Assembly: GCA_026129485.1 (NCBI GenBank) | Contig: JAHCHY010000003.1 | Location: 62,001 to 126,000, forward strand | Direction of reading: 5' to 3' | Length of the DNA: 64,000 bases | Source: Cyclobacteriaceae bacterium | GTDB taxonomy: Bacteria > Bacteroidota > Bacteroidia > Cytophagales > Cyclobacteriaceae | Shown here: piece after piece, positions 34,690 through 42,737 of the stretch | How the letters are laid out: every line of letters begins with the position of its first letter | Numbering within the stretch: position 1 is the first letter of the stretch | The notes under the pieces: generated by a model | What the model saw: the letters and a program-made list of their open reading frames with translations, nothing else | Told to the model about the DNA's origin: nothing | The model's database searches: none | Made by a program: the position numbers and the translations under genes

Positions 34690-35052
34690 TCAGATTTTAA
34701 TTTCTTTTTTCCTGAACTTTAAAAGACGTACTATAAAGTCTAACGGCAATGGTTTGTCGTGCGGGAATTGTATAGCTGACTTTGAAACTTTCAGTCCTTT
34801 CAATTCTGTTGCAAATTCCTTTAACAACGCTTCACTCCACGGATTGGAAAGCGTAAGATGCTTGGCAAAAGCACAATAATAAATCAGGAATTTGTTGTCA
34901 ATTTTAAAAGCAGGAATTTGGTAGCTGATTACTTCTTCTGCTTCGGGTGCGATTTTATGCACCATTTCACGAATGGTTTGCATTCGTTTAAGAATATCGC
35001 CCGTAAATGTTTTGTGATATTCGTCAATGGTTTTGAAATCTGTTTTAGCCAT
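34690..35052 (-). CDS. DUF1801 family protein (copy 2)
   Basis: 120 residues from ATG 35050-35052 (MAKTDFKTIDEYHKTF). KIAPEAEEVISYQIPAFKID and FAKHLTLSNPW match the YdhG/DUF1801 family. The frame is open further upstream inside the DoxX gene, but the internal ATG fits the family start and gives an 8-bp overlap with the DoxX stop. Confidence 0.85.
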   Translation of the reverse strand: MAKTDFKTIDEYHKTFTGDILKRMQTIREMVHKIAPEAEEVISYQIPAFKIDNKFLIYYCAFAKHLTLSNPWSEALLKEFATELKGLKVSKSAIQFPHDKPLPLDFIVRLLKFRKKEIKI

Positions 35053-35419
35053 TGTTTTTAATTTTTTGATTATAGAAATAAGATACTGCAAGTATGCCCA
35101 AGAAAGCCAAAGGCATAATCATATAGCCAATGTTTTTATCTACAAAGGCGTGGCTTATGAAAGCAAATATTAGCGTAAACGAAAGCCCTGCATAAGCCCA
35201 TTCTTTTAACTTTACAGGTGCTTTAGGGTATGTAATGGCGATGACGCCCAAAACTTTCGCTATCGCCAATGAATAAGCAAAGTAGTCGGGATAGCCTAAT
35301 GCTTTTGTTCCAAAAGTCATGTACTCGGATGCAAAAATCCAAGTAGCCATCGGCATTACTGCTTCCCAAAGTGCAATGATGATGGTCGCTGTCCAAAAAA
35401 TGATTTTGTTCTTTTTCAT
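35045..35419 (-). CDS. DoxX-family membrane protein (second copy)
   Basis: 124 residues, four membrane helices (WTATIIIALWEAVMPMATWI, YSLAIAKVLGVIAITYP, WAYAGLSFTLIFAFISHAFV, YMIMPLAFLGILAVSYF). LGYPDYFAYSLAIAKVLG is DoxX-like. Overlaps the following DUF1801 gene by 8 bp, so translation is probably coupled. Confidence 0.85.
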   Translation of the reverse strand: MKKNKIIFWTATIIIALWEAVMPMATWIFASEYMTFGTKALGYPDYFAYSLAIAKVLGVIAITYPKAPVKLKEWAYAGLSFTLIFAFISHAFVDKNIGYMIMPLAFLGILAVSYFYNQKIKNNG

Positions 35420-35466
35420 TGTTTTATTTTTTTAATTATAGACACTATGTTTTTTCTCTTTGTGGT

Positions 35467-35964
35467 CTATTTTAACGTTAATAATAATTCGTCCAATTTT
35501 TCAAGTGTGGACATCAGCCCCTCCTTCATTCCCATATTGATAACGGTTTCGAGGTCGCTTAGTGAGTTATAATAAACAATGGTTTCAACAACTGCATTTT
35601 CTCCTTTGTCGCTAAAAGTTACTTCCCATTTTGCAGTAGGTAAATCTTTATTTATTTCACCTGCTTCATTGCAGAAAGCATCCAAAGTTTCATAAGAGTC
35701 AATAGGATGAATGTTGTTGTATTCTGTGTAGCCCCAATAATGATTTCCGTCCGGGTCAACCATTGCGTAATGCCAATGACCACCGTTTCTGAAATCCATT
35801 GACTTTGTTTTGGTAGTAAATGGCTTGGGCGCAAACCATTGGTCGAGCAATTCCTGCTTGGTGTAGCAATCCCAAACTAACTGCCGCTCTGCTGCAAATT
35901 CACGTCTGATGGTGAGTGTGTTGTTTTCCTTGTCTGCAAGGAAATCGAATTGTAATCTGTTCAT
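35467..35964 (-). CDS. SRPBCC (AHSA1-like) domain protein (copy 2)
   Basis: 165 residues. LVWDCYTKQELLDQWFAPKP, MDFRNGGHWHYAMVDPDGN, INMGMKEGLMSTLEKLDEL. The most diverged of the four paralogues in its central part. It follows the SRPBCC-VOC fusion gene by 10 bp. Confidence 0.9.
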   Translation of the reverse strand: MNRLQFDFLADKENNTLTIRREFAAERQLVWDCYTKQELLDQWFAPKPFTTKTKSMDFRNGGHWHYAMVDPDGNHYWGYTEYNNIHPIDSYETLDAFCNEAGEINKDLPTAKWEVTFSDKGENAVVETIVYYNSLSDLETVINMGMKEGLMSTLEKLDELLLTLK

Positions 35965-35974
35965 TTTTTCTACT

Positions 35975-36943
35975 TTATTTATTTTGAAAATTTATCATCC
36001 AGTTAATTCCGTATTTGTCGGAAAACTCTCCGAAGTACGCACCGAAAAACATATCTGCCATCGGCATTGTAACATTTCCGCCTGCCGAAAGTTCATTAAA
36101 TAATCTGTCTGCTTCTGTTCTTGTTTCGGGTTCAATGCAGATGTGCATATTGTTTCCTTTGGTAAGCGTGAAGCCCATTTCTTTTGGTGCGTCTGTTCCC
36201 ATTAAAATATGATTGCCTGTTATCGGCAATTCAACGTGCAAAACCATTTTCTTTACACTATCGGCAACAGGTGGCCAGTTCTCCGTACTTGCAGGAATGT
36301 CTTCAAAACGTTCAATTCCTTTTCCTATAAATTCTGTTCTGAAAACTGATTTATAAAACAAAAATGCTTCTTCTGTTTTTCCGTCAAAATTCAGATAGGT
36401 ACAAACTCTTGCCGCGTTACTTGTTTTGTTCTGCATGCGAAGCTTGAATTGTGCTTCAAGATATTGGTCGAGATTTCCAAGAGCCATGGTAAGGCCTTCT
36501 TTAAAGCCCATCTCAATCATCTTTTCGATGTCTTCCAGTTTGTCATGTTTTAAGGTGATATTGACGGTTGTAATGCCGTTGGTTTCGGTAAAATTATTTG
36601 TCCATAAAGAACGTGGCTTAATGGTGTTCTCGTTTCCGTTTTCATCACAAAAAGCATCTAACCATGACAGTAATTTGTTGGTTTCAATCGTTTTGTAATC
36701 CGCTTTACACCACATTTTTTCGTCCTGCGGACTGACCATTGCATAGAGCCACATTCCGCCTTCTTTGAGATCCAATGATTTAGTTTCAATATGATAAGGT
36801 TTCGGGGCCCACCATTGGTCAAGCAATTCGGCTGTTGTCCACGCCTGCCAAACCAATTCGAGGTTGGCATCAAATTCACGTTTTATAACAATCGTGTTGT
36901 TCTCTTTGTTGACTGTGAAGTCGAATAATAATGCCGGTTTCAT
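35975..36943 (-). CDS. SRPBCC-VOC (PhnB-like) fusion protein
   Basis: 322 residues from ATG 36941-36943. Residues 1-165 are an SRPBCC domain (LLFDFTVNKENNTIVIKREF, LLDQWWAPKPY, MIEMGFKEGLTMAL). A short linker (LRMQNKTSNAA) leads to a PhnB-like VOC/glyoxalase-fold domain (CTYLNFDGKTEEAFLFYKSV, HILMGTDAPKE, MPMADMFFGAYFGEFSDKYG, INWMINF). The upstream extension of the open frame lacks domain character and is left out. The fusion physically links two of the cluster's fold types and suggests a shared ligand. Confidence 0.88.
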   Translation of the reverse strand: MKPALLFDFTVNKENNTIVIKREFDANLELVWQAWTTAELLDQWWAPKPYHIETKSLDLKEGGMWLYAMVSPQDEKMWCKADYKTIETNKLLSWLDAFCDENGNENTIKPRSLWTNNFTETNGITTVNITLKHDKLEDIEKMIEMGFKEGLTMALGNLDQYLEAQFKLRMQNKTSNAARVCTYLNFDGKTEEAFLFYKSVFRTEFIGKGIERFEDIPASTENWPPVADSVKKMVLHVELPITGNHILMGTDAPKEMGFTLTKGNNMHICIEPETRTEADRLFNELSAGGNVTMPMADMFFGAYFGEFSDKYGINWMINFQNK

Positions 36944-36965
36944 GTTTTCTGGTTTAGTAATAAAA

Positions 36966-37403
36966 TTATTTCGCGTTTTGTCCTGTCTGCTCAAGCCCAT
37001 ACCGTATTGCCGCTTCAAGTATGTCCACATTTATATCTTTCAGTGTTTTGAATTTAATGCAATACCCTGTTACACTCGCCTTGCCTATTTTTTTTCCATA
37101 CGTTTTGGCTAAGAATGTCTTGTCTTCAAGACCCATGATATAGACTGAAATTCCGGTTGTGTTGGCGCTCAAACCAATCTGGTAGAACTCTCTGGCTGCT
37201 CCATTAGCATATTGTATGGTGTACAATCCGTATCCTATATTCGGATTAGAAACAGTCTTACCTTTATCATCTTTTCCGTCCAAGAACCATAATTTACCTT
37301 TTGGCAATACTTTAAGTATGTGCCGGTGCAACGCTTGCATATCTGCACGTTTTGGTTCAGGCTGGCTGTTGATATACGCTTTGATTTGTTCTTCTACTTT
37401 CAT
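36966..37403 (-). CDS. DUF1801 family protein (copy 3)
   Basis: 145 residues. MKVEEQIKAYINSQPEPKRADMQALHRHI, then KGKLWFLDGKDDKGK and IGYGLYTIQYANG; DUF1801/YdhG-like. Function unknown. Gap of 22 bp to the SRPBCC-VOC gene downstream and 42 bp to the small gene upstream. Confidence 0.8.
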   Translation of the reverse strand: MKVEEQIKAYINSQPEPKRADMQALHRHILKVLPKGKLWFLDGKDDKGKTVSNPNIGYGLYTIQYANGAAREFYQIGLSANTTGISVYIMGLEDKTFLAKTYGKKIGKASVTGYCIKFKTLKDINVDILEAAIRYGLEQTGQNAK

Positions 37404-37445
37404 AGTACCTGTTTTTTTGGCGACAGACGTTTTGTTAAGTTGCCT

Positions 37446-37655
37446 TTAGTTCAATTCTTCGCAATTGAACTGATGCGTTTTCAGCAAGCGTGTTATTTCT
37501 GAAACAATATTTTCGTTACTGTCAATACGCAAAATTTTATCGCAATCATCAAGGTCAAAACTCCATTTTGCTATTGGCAATATTTTGTCAAGATGCGGCT
37601 TAAGTTTCTTTGCCTGAACTCTTGTTTTGACGGATGTTTTGAAAACGTAAATCAT
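37446..37655 (-). CDS. Small protein of unknown function in the SRPBCC cluster
   Basis: 69 residues. [40 protein letters not shown]. The beta-alpha-beta pattern resembles a ferredoxin-like (HMA-like) fold without the CxxC metal site. I do not recognise a named family. Start overlaps the stop of the SRPBCC gene by 4 bp (ATGA). Confidence 0.7.
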   Translation of the reverse strand: MIYVFKTSVKTRVQAKKLKPHLDKILPIAKWSFDLDDCDKILRIDSNENIVSEITRLLKTHQFNCEELN

Positions 37656-38152
37656 TTTTGCGATAGGGTTGCCAACAGGTTTTCCAGATTCTTCAATGTT
37701 ACTGCAAATCCTTCTTTGAAGCCCATTGCAATCATCCTTTCCATTCGTTCAAGCGATTCGTTGTAAATCGTGATGCTTACTTTTGTTATACCGTTTTGTT
37801 CGCTGAAACTATAATCCCATTCAGAACCGGTCAATTCAGGATTTCCGTCTTTGTCTGCAAAGGCATTATGCAGCTTGAAATTGGTTTTCGGGCTGATGGA
37901 AGTATATCGCTGAAGTACCCAGCCCTCCTGTCCATCGGGGCCCACCATAGCATAAAATCTTTTACCGCCCACTTCAAAGTTCATATACTTTGTTTTTGAT
38001 ACATGGGGTGCAGGCGCAGTCCATTGGTCAAGTAATTCCGGCCTTGTAAAAGCGTCCCAAACCAGATCAAGCGGTGCATCAAACTCACGCTTTATATGAA
38101 CGGTTTTGTTTTCCTTATCTACAGTAAAGTCGAATAATAAATTCCTGTTCAT
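37652..38152 (-). CDS. SRPBCC (AHSA1-like) domain protein (copy 3)
   Basis: 166 residues. [60 protein letters not shown]. Directly follows the ArsR regulator gene with a 4-bp ATGA overlap, the classic ArsR-AHSA1 pair found in many bacteria. Confidence 0.9.
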   Translation of the reverse strand: MNRNLLFDFTVDKENKTVHIKREFDAPLDLVWDAFTRPELLDQWTAPAPHVSKTKYMNFEVGGKRFYAMVGPDGQEGWVLQRYTSISPKTNFKLHNAFADKDGNPELTGSEWDYSFSEQNGITKVSITIYNESLERMERMIAMGFKEGFAVTLKNLENLLATLSQK

Positions 38153-38469
38153 TTTTTCTGCTTTTTAATTGTTGCTAATAAGTTGTCAAGCTGATTGAAA
38201 CGAGTTTCCCAAATCTTGCGGAACTGCTCCAGCCATTTGTCTATTTCTTTCATTTTATTGATTTCAAGCTGGTAATAAATCTCCCGGCCCCTCTGTTCCG
38301 GTTTTACAAGCTCGCACTCAGTTAGAATACGAAGATGCTTGGAAACAGCTTGCCTCGAAGTATCGAAATGCTCAGCTATGGCGTTGGGCGTCATCGCCTG
38401 CAGGGCAATCAGGGCTATAATAGCTCGCCTGGAAGGGTCGGCAATAGCCTGGAAAATATCTCTTCTCAT
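38149..38469 (-). CDS. ArsR-family winged-helix transcriptional regulator
   Basis: 106 residues. [20 protein letters not shown], recognition helix [20 protein letters not shown], wing [10 protein letters not shown]. No cysteine metal site of the ArsR/SmtB kind (one Cys only), so it probably senses something other than a thiol-bound metal. First gene of a run of thirteen minus-strand genes. A perfect inverted repeat 30 bp upstream overlaps its -7 promoter element, pointing to autorepression. Confidence 0.93.
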   Translation of the reverse strand: MRRDIFQAIADPSRRAIIALIALQAMTPNAIAEHFDTSRQAVSKHLRILTECELVKPEQRGREIYYQLEINKMKEIDKWLEQFRKIWETRFNQLDNLLATIKKQKK

Positions 38470-38498
38470 TTTCGTTAATTCTTTTTAAGAAACCATTC

Positions 38499-38520
38499 GG
38501 TTGCAAATATATATGCAACC
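38499..38520. promoter_or_regulatory. Inverted-repeat operator before the ArsR gene
   Basis: GGTTGCA-N8-TGCAACC, perfect 7-bp arms, with weaker extension outward to about 38489-38530 (GAAA..C....T symmetry). It lies 30 bp upstream of the ArsR ATG and covers the -7 element on the minus strand, the position expected for a repressor site. Confidence 0.7.
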
Positions 38521-38534
38521 AATCGATTTCGCAA
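38504..38534 (-). promoter_or_regulatory. Promoter of the ArsR/SRPBCC operon
   Basis: Minus strand: TTG (plus 38532-38534), a 20-nt spacer, then TATATTTG (plus 38504-38511), matching the Bacteroidota consensus. The -7 box is inside the inverted repeat. Confidence 0.6.
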
Positions 38535-38612
38535 TATTTCCTGGTTGTTTTTTCAATTCCGGGATCGTCCAACCAGTACCCGGCAAAACAAAAAGTATTT
38601 GAGTACTTCTGG

Positions 38613-38620
38613 TACATTTG
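38613..38620 (+). promoter_or_regulatory. Candidate -7 element for the serC-like gene
   Basis: TACATTTG fits TANNTTTG but ends only 3 nt before the ATG, which would give an almost leaderless mRNA. No clear -33 element. Confidence 0.3.
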
Positions 38621-38623
38621 CTT

Positions 38624-39670
38624 ATGATCTCATTCTATCCCGGTCCGTCCCAAGTGCACAATGGCATAGCGCAGTACGTAAAAGACGCACAGGGTTCAGG
38701 GATTCTGAGCATGAACCACCGCAGTACACAGTTTATGGCCCTGCTGAAAAAAACAGTGGCCGAACTGAAAAAGAAACTTCGCATTCCAAAATCGTATTCG
38801 GTTTTATTCCTGTCATCGGCAACGGAATGCTGGGAGGTTATCGCGCAATCGCTGGTGGATCAAACCAGCACACACATTTATAACGGAGCCTTTGGTAAAA
38901 AGTGGTTTACCCACACACAGGCGCTTAAACCGAATGCCACCGGAATAGCATTTGACCGGGAACAGGAACTGCCGGTTGATGTTTACCAAGGAGAAGTGTT
39001 GTGCATAACCCAAAATGAAACCAGCAACGGTACACAGGTTAGCATGGATACCCTGCAGTTACTTCGGCAAAAAAACCCGAACGGTTTGCTGGCTATTGAT
39101 GCCACATCATCCATGGGCGGCCAGGCGCTTGATTTTTCATTGGGCGATGTATGGTTTGCTTCGGTACAAAAATGTTTTGGATTACCGGCCGGCCTTGCCG
39201 TAATGGTGTGTTCGCCACATGCGGTTACCCGTGTGGAGAAATTAAATGAACATTTTCACTACAACAGCCTGGTGCATCAGCTCCGGTTTGCTCAAAAATT
39301 TCAAACCACACACACACCCAATGTGCTGGCCATTTATTTATTGTTGCGCACTTTGCAAGACACTCCTGCAATTGGCGCTACCCATAAAAGATTGCAACAG
39401 CAGGCAACAGCATGGTATAACCTGCTTGCACAAACAACATCTGTCAAACCGCTTGTTTCAAGCTCAACTGTACGCTCCCAAACGGTAATTGCCGTTGCGG
39501 CATCCGAATCCCAGGTCAGGCGTACGAAGCTGCGGGCACGTAAAGCCGGTTTTTTATTGGGCGAAGGTTATGGCGAGCTGAATGCTACTACTTTTCGCAT
39601 TGCCAACTTTCCGGCTATGCCCCCTGCCCGCATTAAAAGCCTGGCGAAATTGTTGCGCACCCTATGCTGA
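38624..39670 (+). CDS. serC: Class V aminotransferase, probably phosphoserine aminotransferase
   Basis: 348 residues. PLP enzyme that would convert 3-phosphohydroxypyruvate and glutamate to phosphoserine and 2-oxoglutarate. N-terminal FYPGPSQV, NHRSTQF, SSATECWE, NETSNGTQ, LLAIDATSSMGG with the PLP Asp, and the Schiff-base Lys at about residue 183 in SVQKCFGLPAGL. The sequence is of the distinct Bacteroidota SerC type rather than the E. coli type, so an alternative class V activity cannot be excluded. The ATG at 38624 is preferred over a TTG two codons upstream. Divergent from the ArsR operon. Confidence 0.82.
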   Translation: MISFYPGPSQVHNGIAQYVKDAQGSGILSMNHRSTQFMALLKKTVAELKKKLRIPKSYSVLFLSSATECWEVIAQSLVDQTSTHIYNGAFGKKWFTHTQALKPNATGIAFDREQELPVDVYQGEVLCITQNETSNGTQVSMDTLQLLRQKNPNGLLAIDATSSMGGQALDFSLGDVWFASVQKCFGLPAGLAVMVCSPHAVTRVEKLNEHFHYNSLVHQLRFAQKFQTTHTPNVLAIYLLLRTLQDTPAIGATHKRLQQQATAWYNLLAQTTSVKPLVSSSTVRSQTVIAVAASESQVRRTKLRARKAGFLLGEGYGELNATTFRIANFPAMPPARIKSLAKLLRTLC

Positions 39671-39682
39671 TGGGTCGGAAGC

Positions 39683-40186
39683 TTATGCTTCCCGTGTTCT
39701 GAAAAACCGGTTAAGCAAACCTGAGAAGGTTCCAATTATAATAAACAGCAATGCAATACCTACAATGGTAAATTTGATACCGGCCATCCAGAAAGCAAGC
39801 TCCATTAGCCCGGCATGCATTTCCTGAATCGCCATCAAAAGCGAAACGTTTTCAATAAAGTCGCAGGCTGCGGCAACCCAAATTACCCGCGCCAGCAGCG
39901 CCCCCGTTTTAGCAAGGCGTGGTATATTTACATATTGCGCCACCACTTTGCAACCCAGGCTTATAGCCCAACTGTAAAGGACCAGGAAAACAAAGTCAAA
40001 GTACAAACTCATTTTAGCCTTCTCTACCCCGCTTATGCCCCACTGCATAAAAATAGTAATGGCGTTATCCACCGTTCGGGCAAATTCAAATGCCACAATG
40101 TTGGGCGGGGTAATGGGTCGCATTACAAACATCCAGCACACGGTAATAACCGTTACGACCAGGAACAACCCGGTTTGCTTCTTCAT
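39683..40186 (-). CDS. Membrane protein of unknown function
   Basis: 167 residues from the ATG at 40184-40186 (MKKQTGLFLVVTVITVCWMF). About four membrane helices: near 5-20, 62-80, 101-115 and 133-155. A further ATG nine codons upstream exists but the Lys-Lys start fits an inner-membrane protein better. The charged segment RTVDNAITIFMQWGISGVEK lies between helices 1 and 2. No family recognised. Convergent with the aminotransferase (12 bp gap) and divergent from marC. Confidence 0.65.
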   Translation of the reverse strand: MKKQTGLFLVVTVITVCWMFVMRPITPPNIVAFEFARTVDNAITIFMQWGISGVEKAKMSLYFDFVFLVLYSWAISLGCKVVAQYVNIPRLAKTGALLARVIWVAAACDFIENVSLLMAIQEMHAGLMELAFWMAGIKFTIVGIALLFIIIGTFSGLLNRFFRTREA

Positions 40187-40226
40187 GCAGGAAAGGTAAG
40201 CAATCGGGTGCATTTTGATTTTATAT

Positions 40227-40234
40227 TACCTTTG
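40227..40234 (+). promoter_or_regulatory. Candidate -7 element for the MarC gene
   Basis: TACCTTTG, a TANNTTTG match 15 nt before the ATG at 40250; no good -33 element. Confidence 0.4.
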
Positions 40235-40249
40235 CGCATCATTTCGGTT

Positions 40250-40819
40250 ATGGACTTCAAAGAAATTTTTTCGGTATCGCTTATCCTGTTTTCGGTAATT
40301 GATATTATCGGCTCTGTTCCCTTTATCATTCTCATTAAAAAAAGAGAAGGCCGCATTTATGCGGAAAAGGCCACCCTTATTTCGGCTGCGCTGATGGTTG
40401 CGTTTCTCTACCTCGGACAATCCATTTTAAATCTTTTCGGCCTGGATGTGGCTTCCTTTGCGGTGGCCGGGGCGATTGTCATTTTTATTGTTGCGATGGA
40501 AATGATCCTCGGCATTACGCTCATCAAAGACGATCCTGATACAAAAGGCTCAGGTTCGGTAGTGCCGCTTGCCTTTCCGCTGATTGCCGGGGCAGGAACG
40601 TTAACAACCATTCTTTCATTGCGGGCGGTATACCAGGAAACCAATGTGCTGATGGGCATTCTGGTAAACCTGGTCTTTGTTTATATTGTGCTGCGCTCCT
40701 CTTCGTGGCTGGAGCGTGTGATCGGGAAGTCGGGCTTTGCTGTACTGCGCAGGGTGTTCGGTGTAATCCTGCTGGCTATTGCCGTAAAGATTTTTAAAGG
40801 GAACGTGTTTCCGGCTTGA
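40250..40819 (+). CDS. MarC/UPF0056 family membrane protein
   Basis: 189 residues, six membrane helices. VSLILFSVIDIIGSVPFIIL and PLAFPLIAGAGTLTTILSLR are the repeated MarC signatures (D-x-x-G-x-x-P and P-L-A-x-P-x-x-x-G-P/A-G). Once proposed as a multidrug factor, the family is now of unknown transport function. The frame is open for 145 codons upstream but that part is antisense to the neighbour and lacks family similarity; ATG 40250 gives normal length. Confidence 0.9.
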   Translation: MDFKEIFSVSLILFSVIDIIGSVPFIILIKKREGRIYAEKATLISAALMVAFLYLGQSILNLFGLDVASFAVAGAIVIFIVAMEMILGITLIKDDPDTKGSGSVVPLAFPLIAGAGTLTTILSLRAVYQETNVLMGILVNLVFVYIVLRSSSWLERVIGKSGFAVLRRVFGVILLAIAVKIFKGNVFPA

Positions 40820-40851
40820 AGGCGGGCTCATCAAAACATGGCGTCTTTTTA

Positions 40852-41154
40852 CTACACGCGAAACTTAAACACCAGTAGAAATAGCCAGACCAAGAATCCT
40901 GCAATGCCCGATGAAATTATAAGAACAATTATTCTTTTAATATCATCCTTTCTGTTACTATCCCAGATCGCCTGAATATGTTTAATTCGTTCCTGCTCAG
41001 AAAGCTTTTTGTCGTTGTTTAAAAGGTTTTCACTGACCTTAGCACGCAAAGCCGATTTTTCGAAAGCACCCTTCTTACCGGCTTTGAGCATTTCACGATT
41101 TTGCTTAATCGTGTCATTCATAGCTTTCAGAGAACCAAAACCGCCCATCATCAT
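40852..41154 (-). CDS. Small C-terminally anchored membrane protein
   Basis: 100 residues. A basic, helical N-terminal part (residues 8-70, NREMLKAGKKGAFEKSALRA) is followed by one C-terminal membrane helix (IIVLIISSGIAGFLVWLFLL, about 75-95). Three consecutive ATG codons at 41146-41154 leave the exact start open. Similar small proteins are widespread in Bacteroidota, function unknown. Confidence 0.65.
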   Translation of the reverse strand: MMMGGFGSLKAMNDTIKQNREMLKAGKKGAFEKSALRAKVSENLLNNDKKLSEQERIKHIQAIWDSNRKDDIKRIIVLIISSGIAGFLVWLFLLVFKFRV

Positions 41155-41211
41155 AATTATGGATTTTCATTTTATTCCATGAGAAACTGATTTGTAAGCG
41201 ATTAACGAATC

Positions 41212-41233
41212 AAAAAAGCGCCCGAAGGCGCTT
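41212..41233 (-). terminator. Rho-independent terminator of the YiaA gene
   Basis: Minus strand: AAGCGCC, tetraloop TTCG, GGCGCTT, then TTTT. It lies 25 bp after the YiaA stop codon. Confidence 0.85.
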
Positions 41234-41258
41234 GTTGTCTTTTATCTCTTAGCTACCG

Positions 41259-41675
41259 CTACACATCGTGCTGCTTTTCAGCCAACTGACTATCGCGTGT
41301 ATTTTTCTGCACGGCAATAGCGCCAAACATACTTAGCGTAAACGACATCGCATAAAATCCTTTTTCGCTTCGGATCAAGTCTGCATTCCATAAACCTACC
41401 ACCAGCAACACAACTGCCAGCACGGTAGAAAACCACGCCAGGCTGTAATAAATGTTGGTAACCGGAATGTTTTCCAGTTGATCGCGCACAGCTTTCTGCA
41501 ACGATATTGCTGCAAACAAGCCAAACATTAACACCGTAAAGTAATATCCCTTTTCATTCAACTCCATTTCGGCATTCCACAAGCCTATGATATAGGCCAG
41601 CATACCCGTTAACAAGGCCACCCACGATGCCGCAATAAAGGCATTGGAAGGTTTTTGAATCGATTTGTTTTCCAT
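41259..41675 (-). CDS. YiaA/YiaB family inner-membrane protein
   Basis: 138 residues, four membrane helices arranged as two copies of a two-helix unit: SWVALLTGMLAYIIGLWNAE...EKGYYFTVLMFGLFAAISLQKAVRD and SLAWFSTVLAVVLLVVGLWN...EKGFYAMSFTLSMFGAIAVQK. This internal duplication is the YiaA/B hallmark. Function unknown. It is followed by a terminator, so it is probably transcribed alone. Confidence 0.88.
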   Translation of the reverse strand: MENKSIQKPSNAFIAASWVALLTGMLAYIIGLWNAEMELNEKGYYFTVLMFGLFAAISLQKAVRDQLENIPVTNIYYSLAWFSTVLAVVLLVVGLWNADLIRSEKGFYAMSFTLSMFGAIAVQKNTRDSQLAEKQHDV

Positions 41676-41758
41676 TTTTGATTTTGGTTTAACCGATTCA
41701 AAAGTATTGTGCTGCGCTACTGCTCACTTTGACATATGTCAAAAAAAAAAAGCAAATA

Positions 41759-42322
41759 CTATGCTTTACTGCGAATGCGGCTGAGGGTTTCCTGTGTAAT
41801 ACCCAGGTAAGAAGCCACATAACCGAGCGGCACCCGTTGTAAAATATGCGGACTGTTTGCCAAAAGATTTTCGTACCGTTCGCGGGCTTCTTTAAAATGA
41901 TTGGCCACAAACCGTTCTTCCAGCATCACATAATATCGTTCGTGCATAATGCGCCCGAGGCGCTCCACATCGGGGTGTTTTGCATACAGTTGCTGCAATT
42001 CATCATAGCTTATAGACCATAGTGTACAGTCCTCCAGCAACTGAACATTCTCTACACCCGGCTTGCGGCTGATAAAACTAAAGAATGATGTAACAAAACT
42101 GTTTTCAAAAGCAAACCAATAGGTAATTTCCTTTCCGTCCAGGTTATAGAAGCCACGCAGGCACCCCGTTTCCAGGAAATAGACATGATTACAAATCTTG
42201 CCTTCGGTTGTCAGAAAAGAGCCTTTCGGCAATTCAACTTTTTGAAGTGCTTCTGAAAGATTGCGAAGCGCCACTTTGCGTAACGGACAAAACTGGTTGA
42301 TGTGGTCGAGAACTGATTTCAA
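41759..42322 (-). CDS. Crp/Fnr family transcriptional regulator
   Basis: 187 residues. N-terminal cyclic-nucleotide-binding fold (about 20-120: LPKGSFLTTEGKICNHVYFL, LETGCLRGFYNLDGKEITYW) and a C-terminal winged helix with the HTH VPLGYVASYLGITQETLSRI. The canonical cAMP-binding Arg-Ser of the phosphate cassette is not evident, so the ligand is uncertain. It may control the adjacent YiaA gene (83 bp downstream), which is inference. Confidence 0.9.
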   Translation of the reverse strand: MKSVLDHINQFCPLRKVALRNLSEALQKVELPKGSFLTTEGKICNHVYFLETGCLRGFYNLDGKEITYWFAFENSFVTSFFSFISRKPGVENVQLLEDCTLWSISYDELQQLYAKHPDVERLGRIMHERYYVMLEERFVANHFKEARERYENLLANSPHILQRVPLGYVASYLGITQETLSRIRSKA

Positions 42323-42348
42323 AGCTATAGCAGCTTAAGATTGAAGTT

Positions 42349-42546
42349 TCATTTAAAAATATTATACTTTGCCACCATCTGCTTATACTCGGGCATAATC
42401 TTTTCGTACAATGCTTCGTCTGCTTTTCTTAACATATTCATTAAAGCGCCAATACCGGAGTCTTTCAAACTTACTTTTTGATTTTTAATATCCTCCATCT
42501 TCAAACGAATGGCGGCTTCCAGCTTTCTAAGCTCACGTTCGGTCAT
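42349..42546 (-). CDS. Small helical protein of unknown function
   Basis: 65 residues, soluble, almost wholly helical: MTERELRKLEAAIRLKMEDI, KVSLKDSGIGALMNMLRKAD, EKIMPEYKQMVAKYNIFK. No family recognised. The codon use and clean start at 42544-42546 support a real gene; it precedes the Crp/Fnr gene on the same strand with a 26 bp gap. Confidence 0.55.
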   Translation of the reverse strand: MTERELRKLEAAIRLKMEDIKNQKVSLKDSGIGALMNMLRKADEALYEKIMPEYKQMVAKYNIFK

Positions 42547-42737
42547 AGTTACGATAGGTTGATCTTCAGCAAAACAAAGGTACTTATTAAACCCTTGAAC
42601 TTAAACTGCTGCCCAAACAAGGCACATAAAATTTAACCATTATGGGTTGCTTGCCATAGTTTATAATCTCAAGTTAACGTCATTGGCGATGGGAAATTTG
42701 AAGGGAATACAGTTGGATTAGATATGTGTTGCCTGGT

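Noticed and set aside
32416-38469. Classical anti-phage defence island
   Set aside because: No nuclease, NTPase, TIR, reverse transcriptase or toxin domain is visible; the domains point to small-ligand binding or stress instead.
39815-40249. N-terminal extension of the MarC frame
   Set aside because: It is antisense to the membrane protein gene and lacks family similarity; the ATG at 40250 gives normal length and follows a -7 element.
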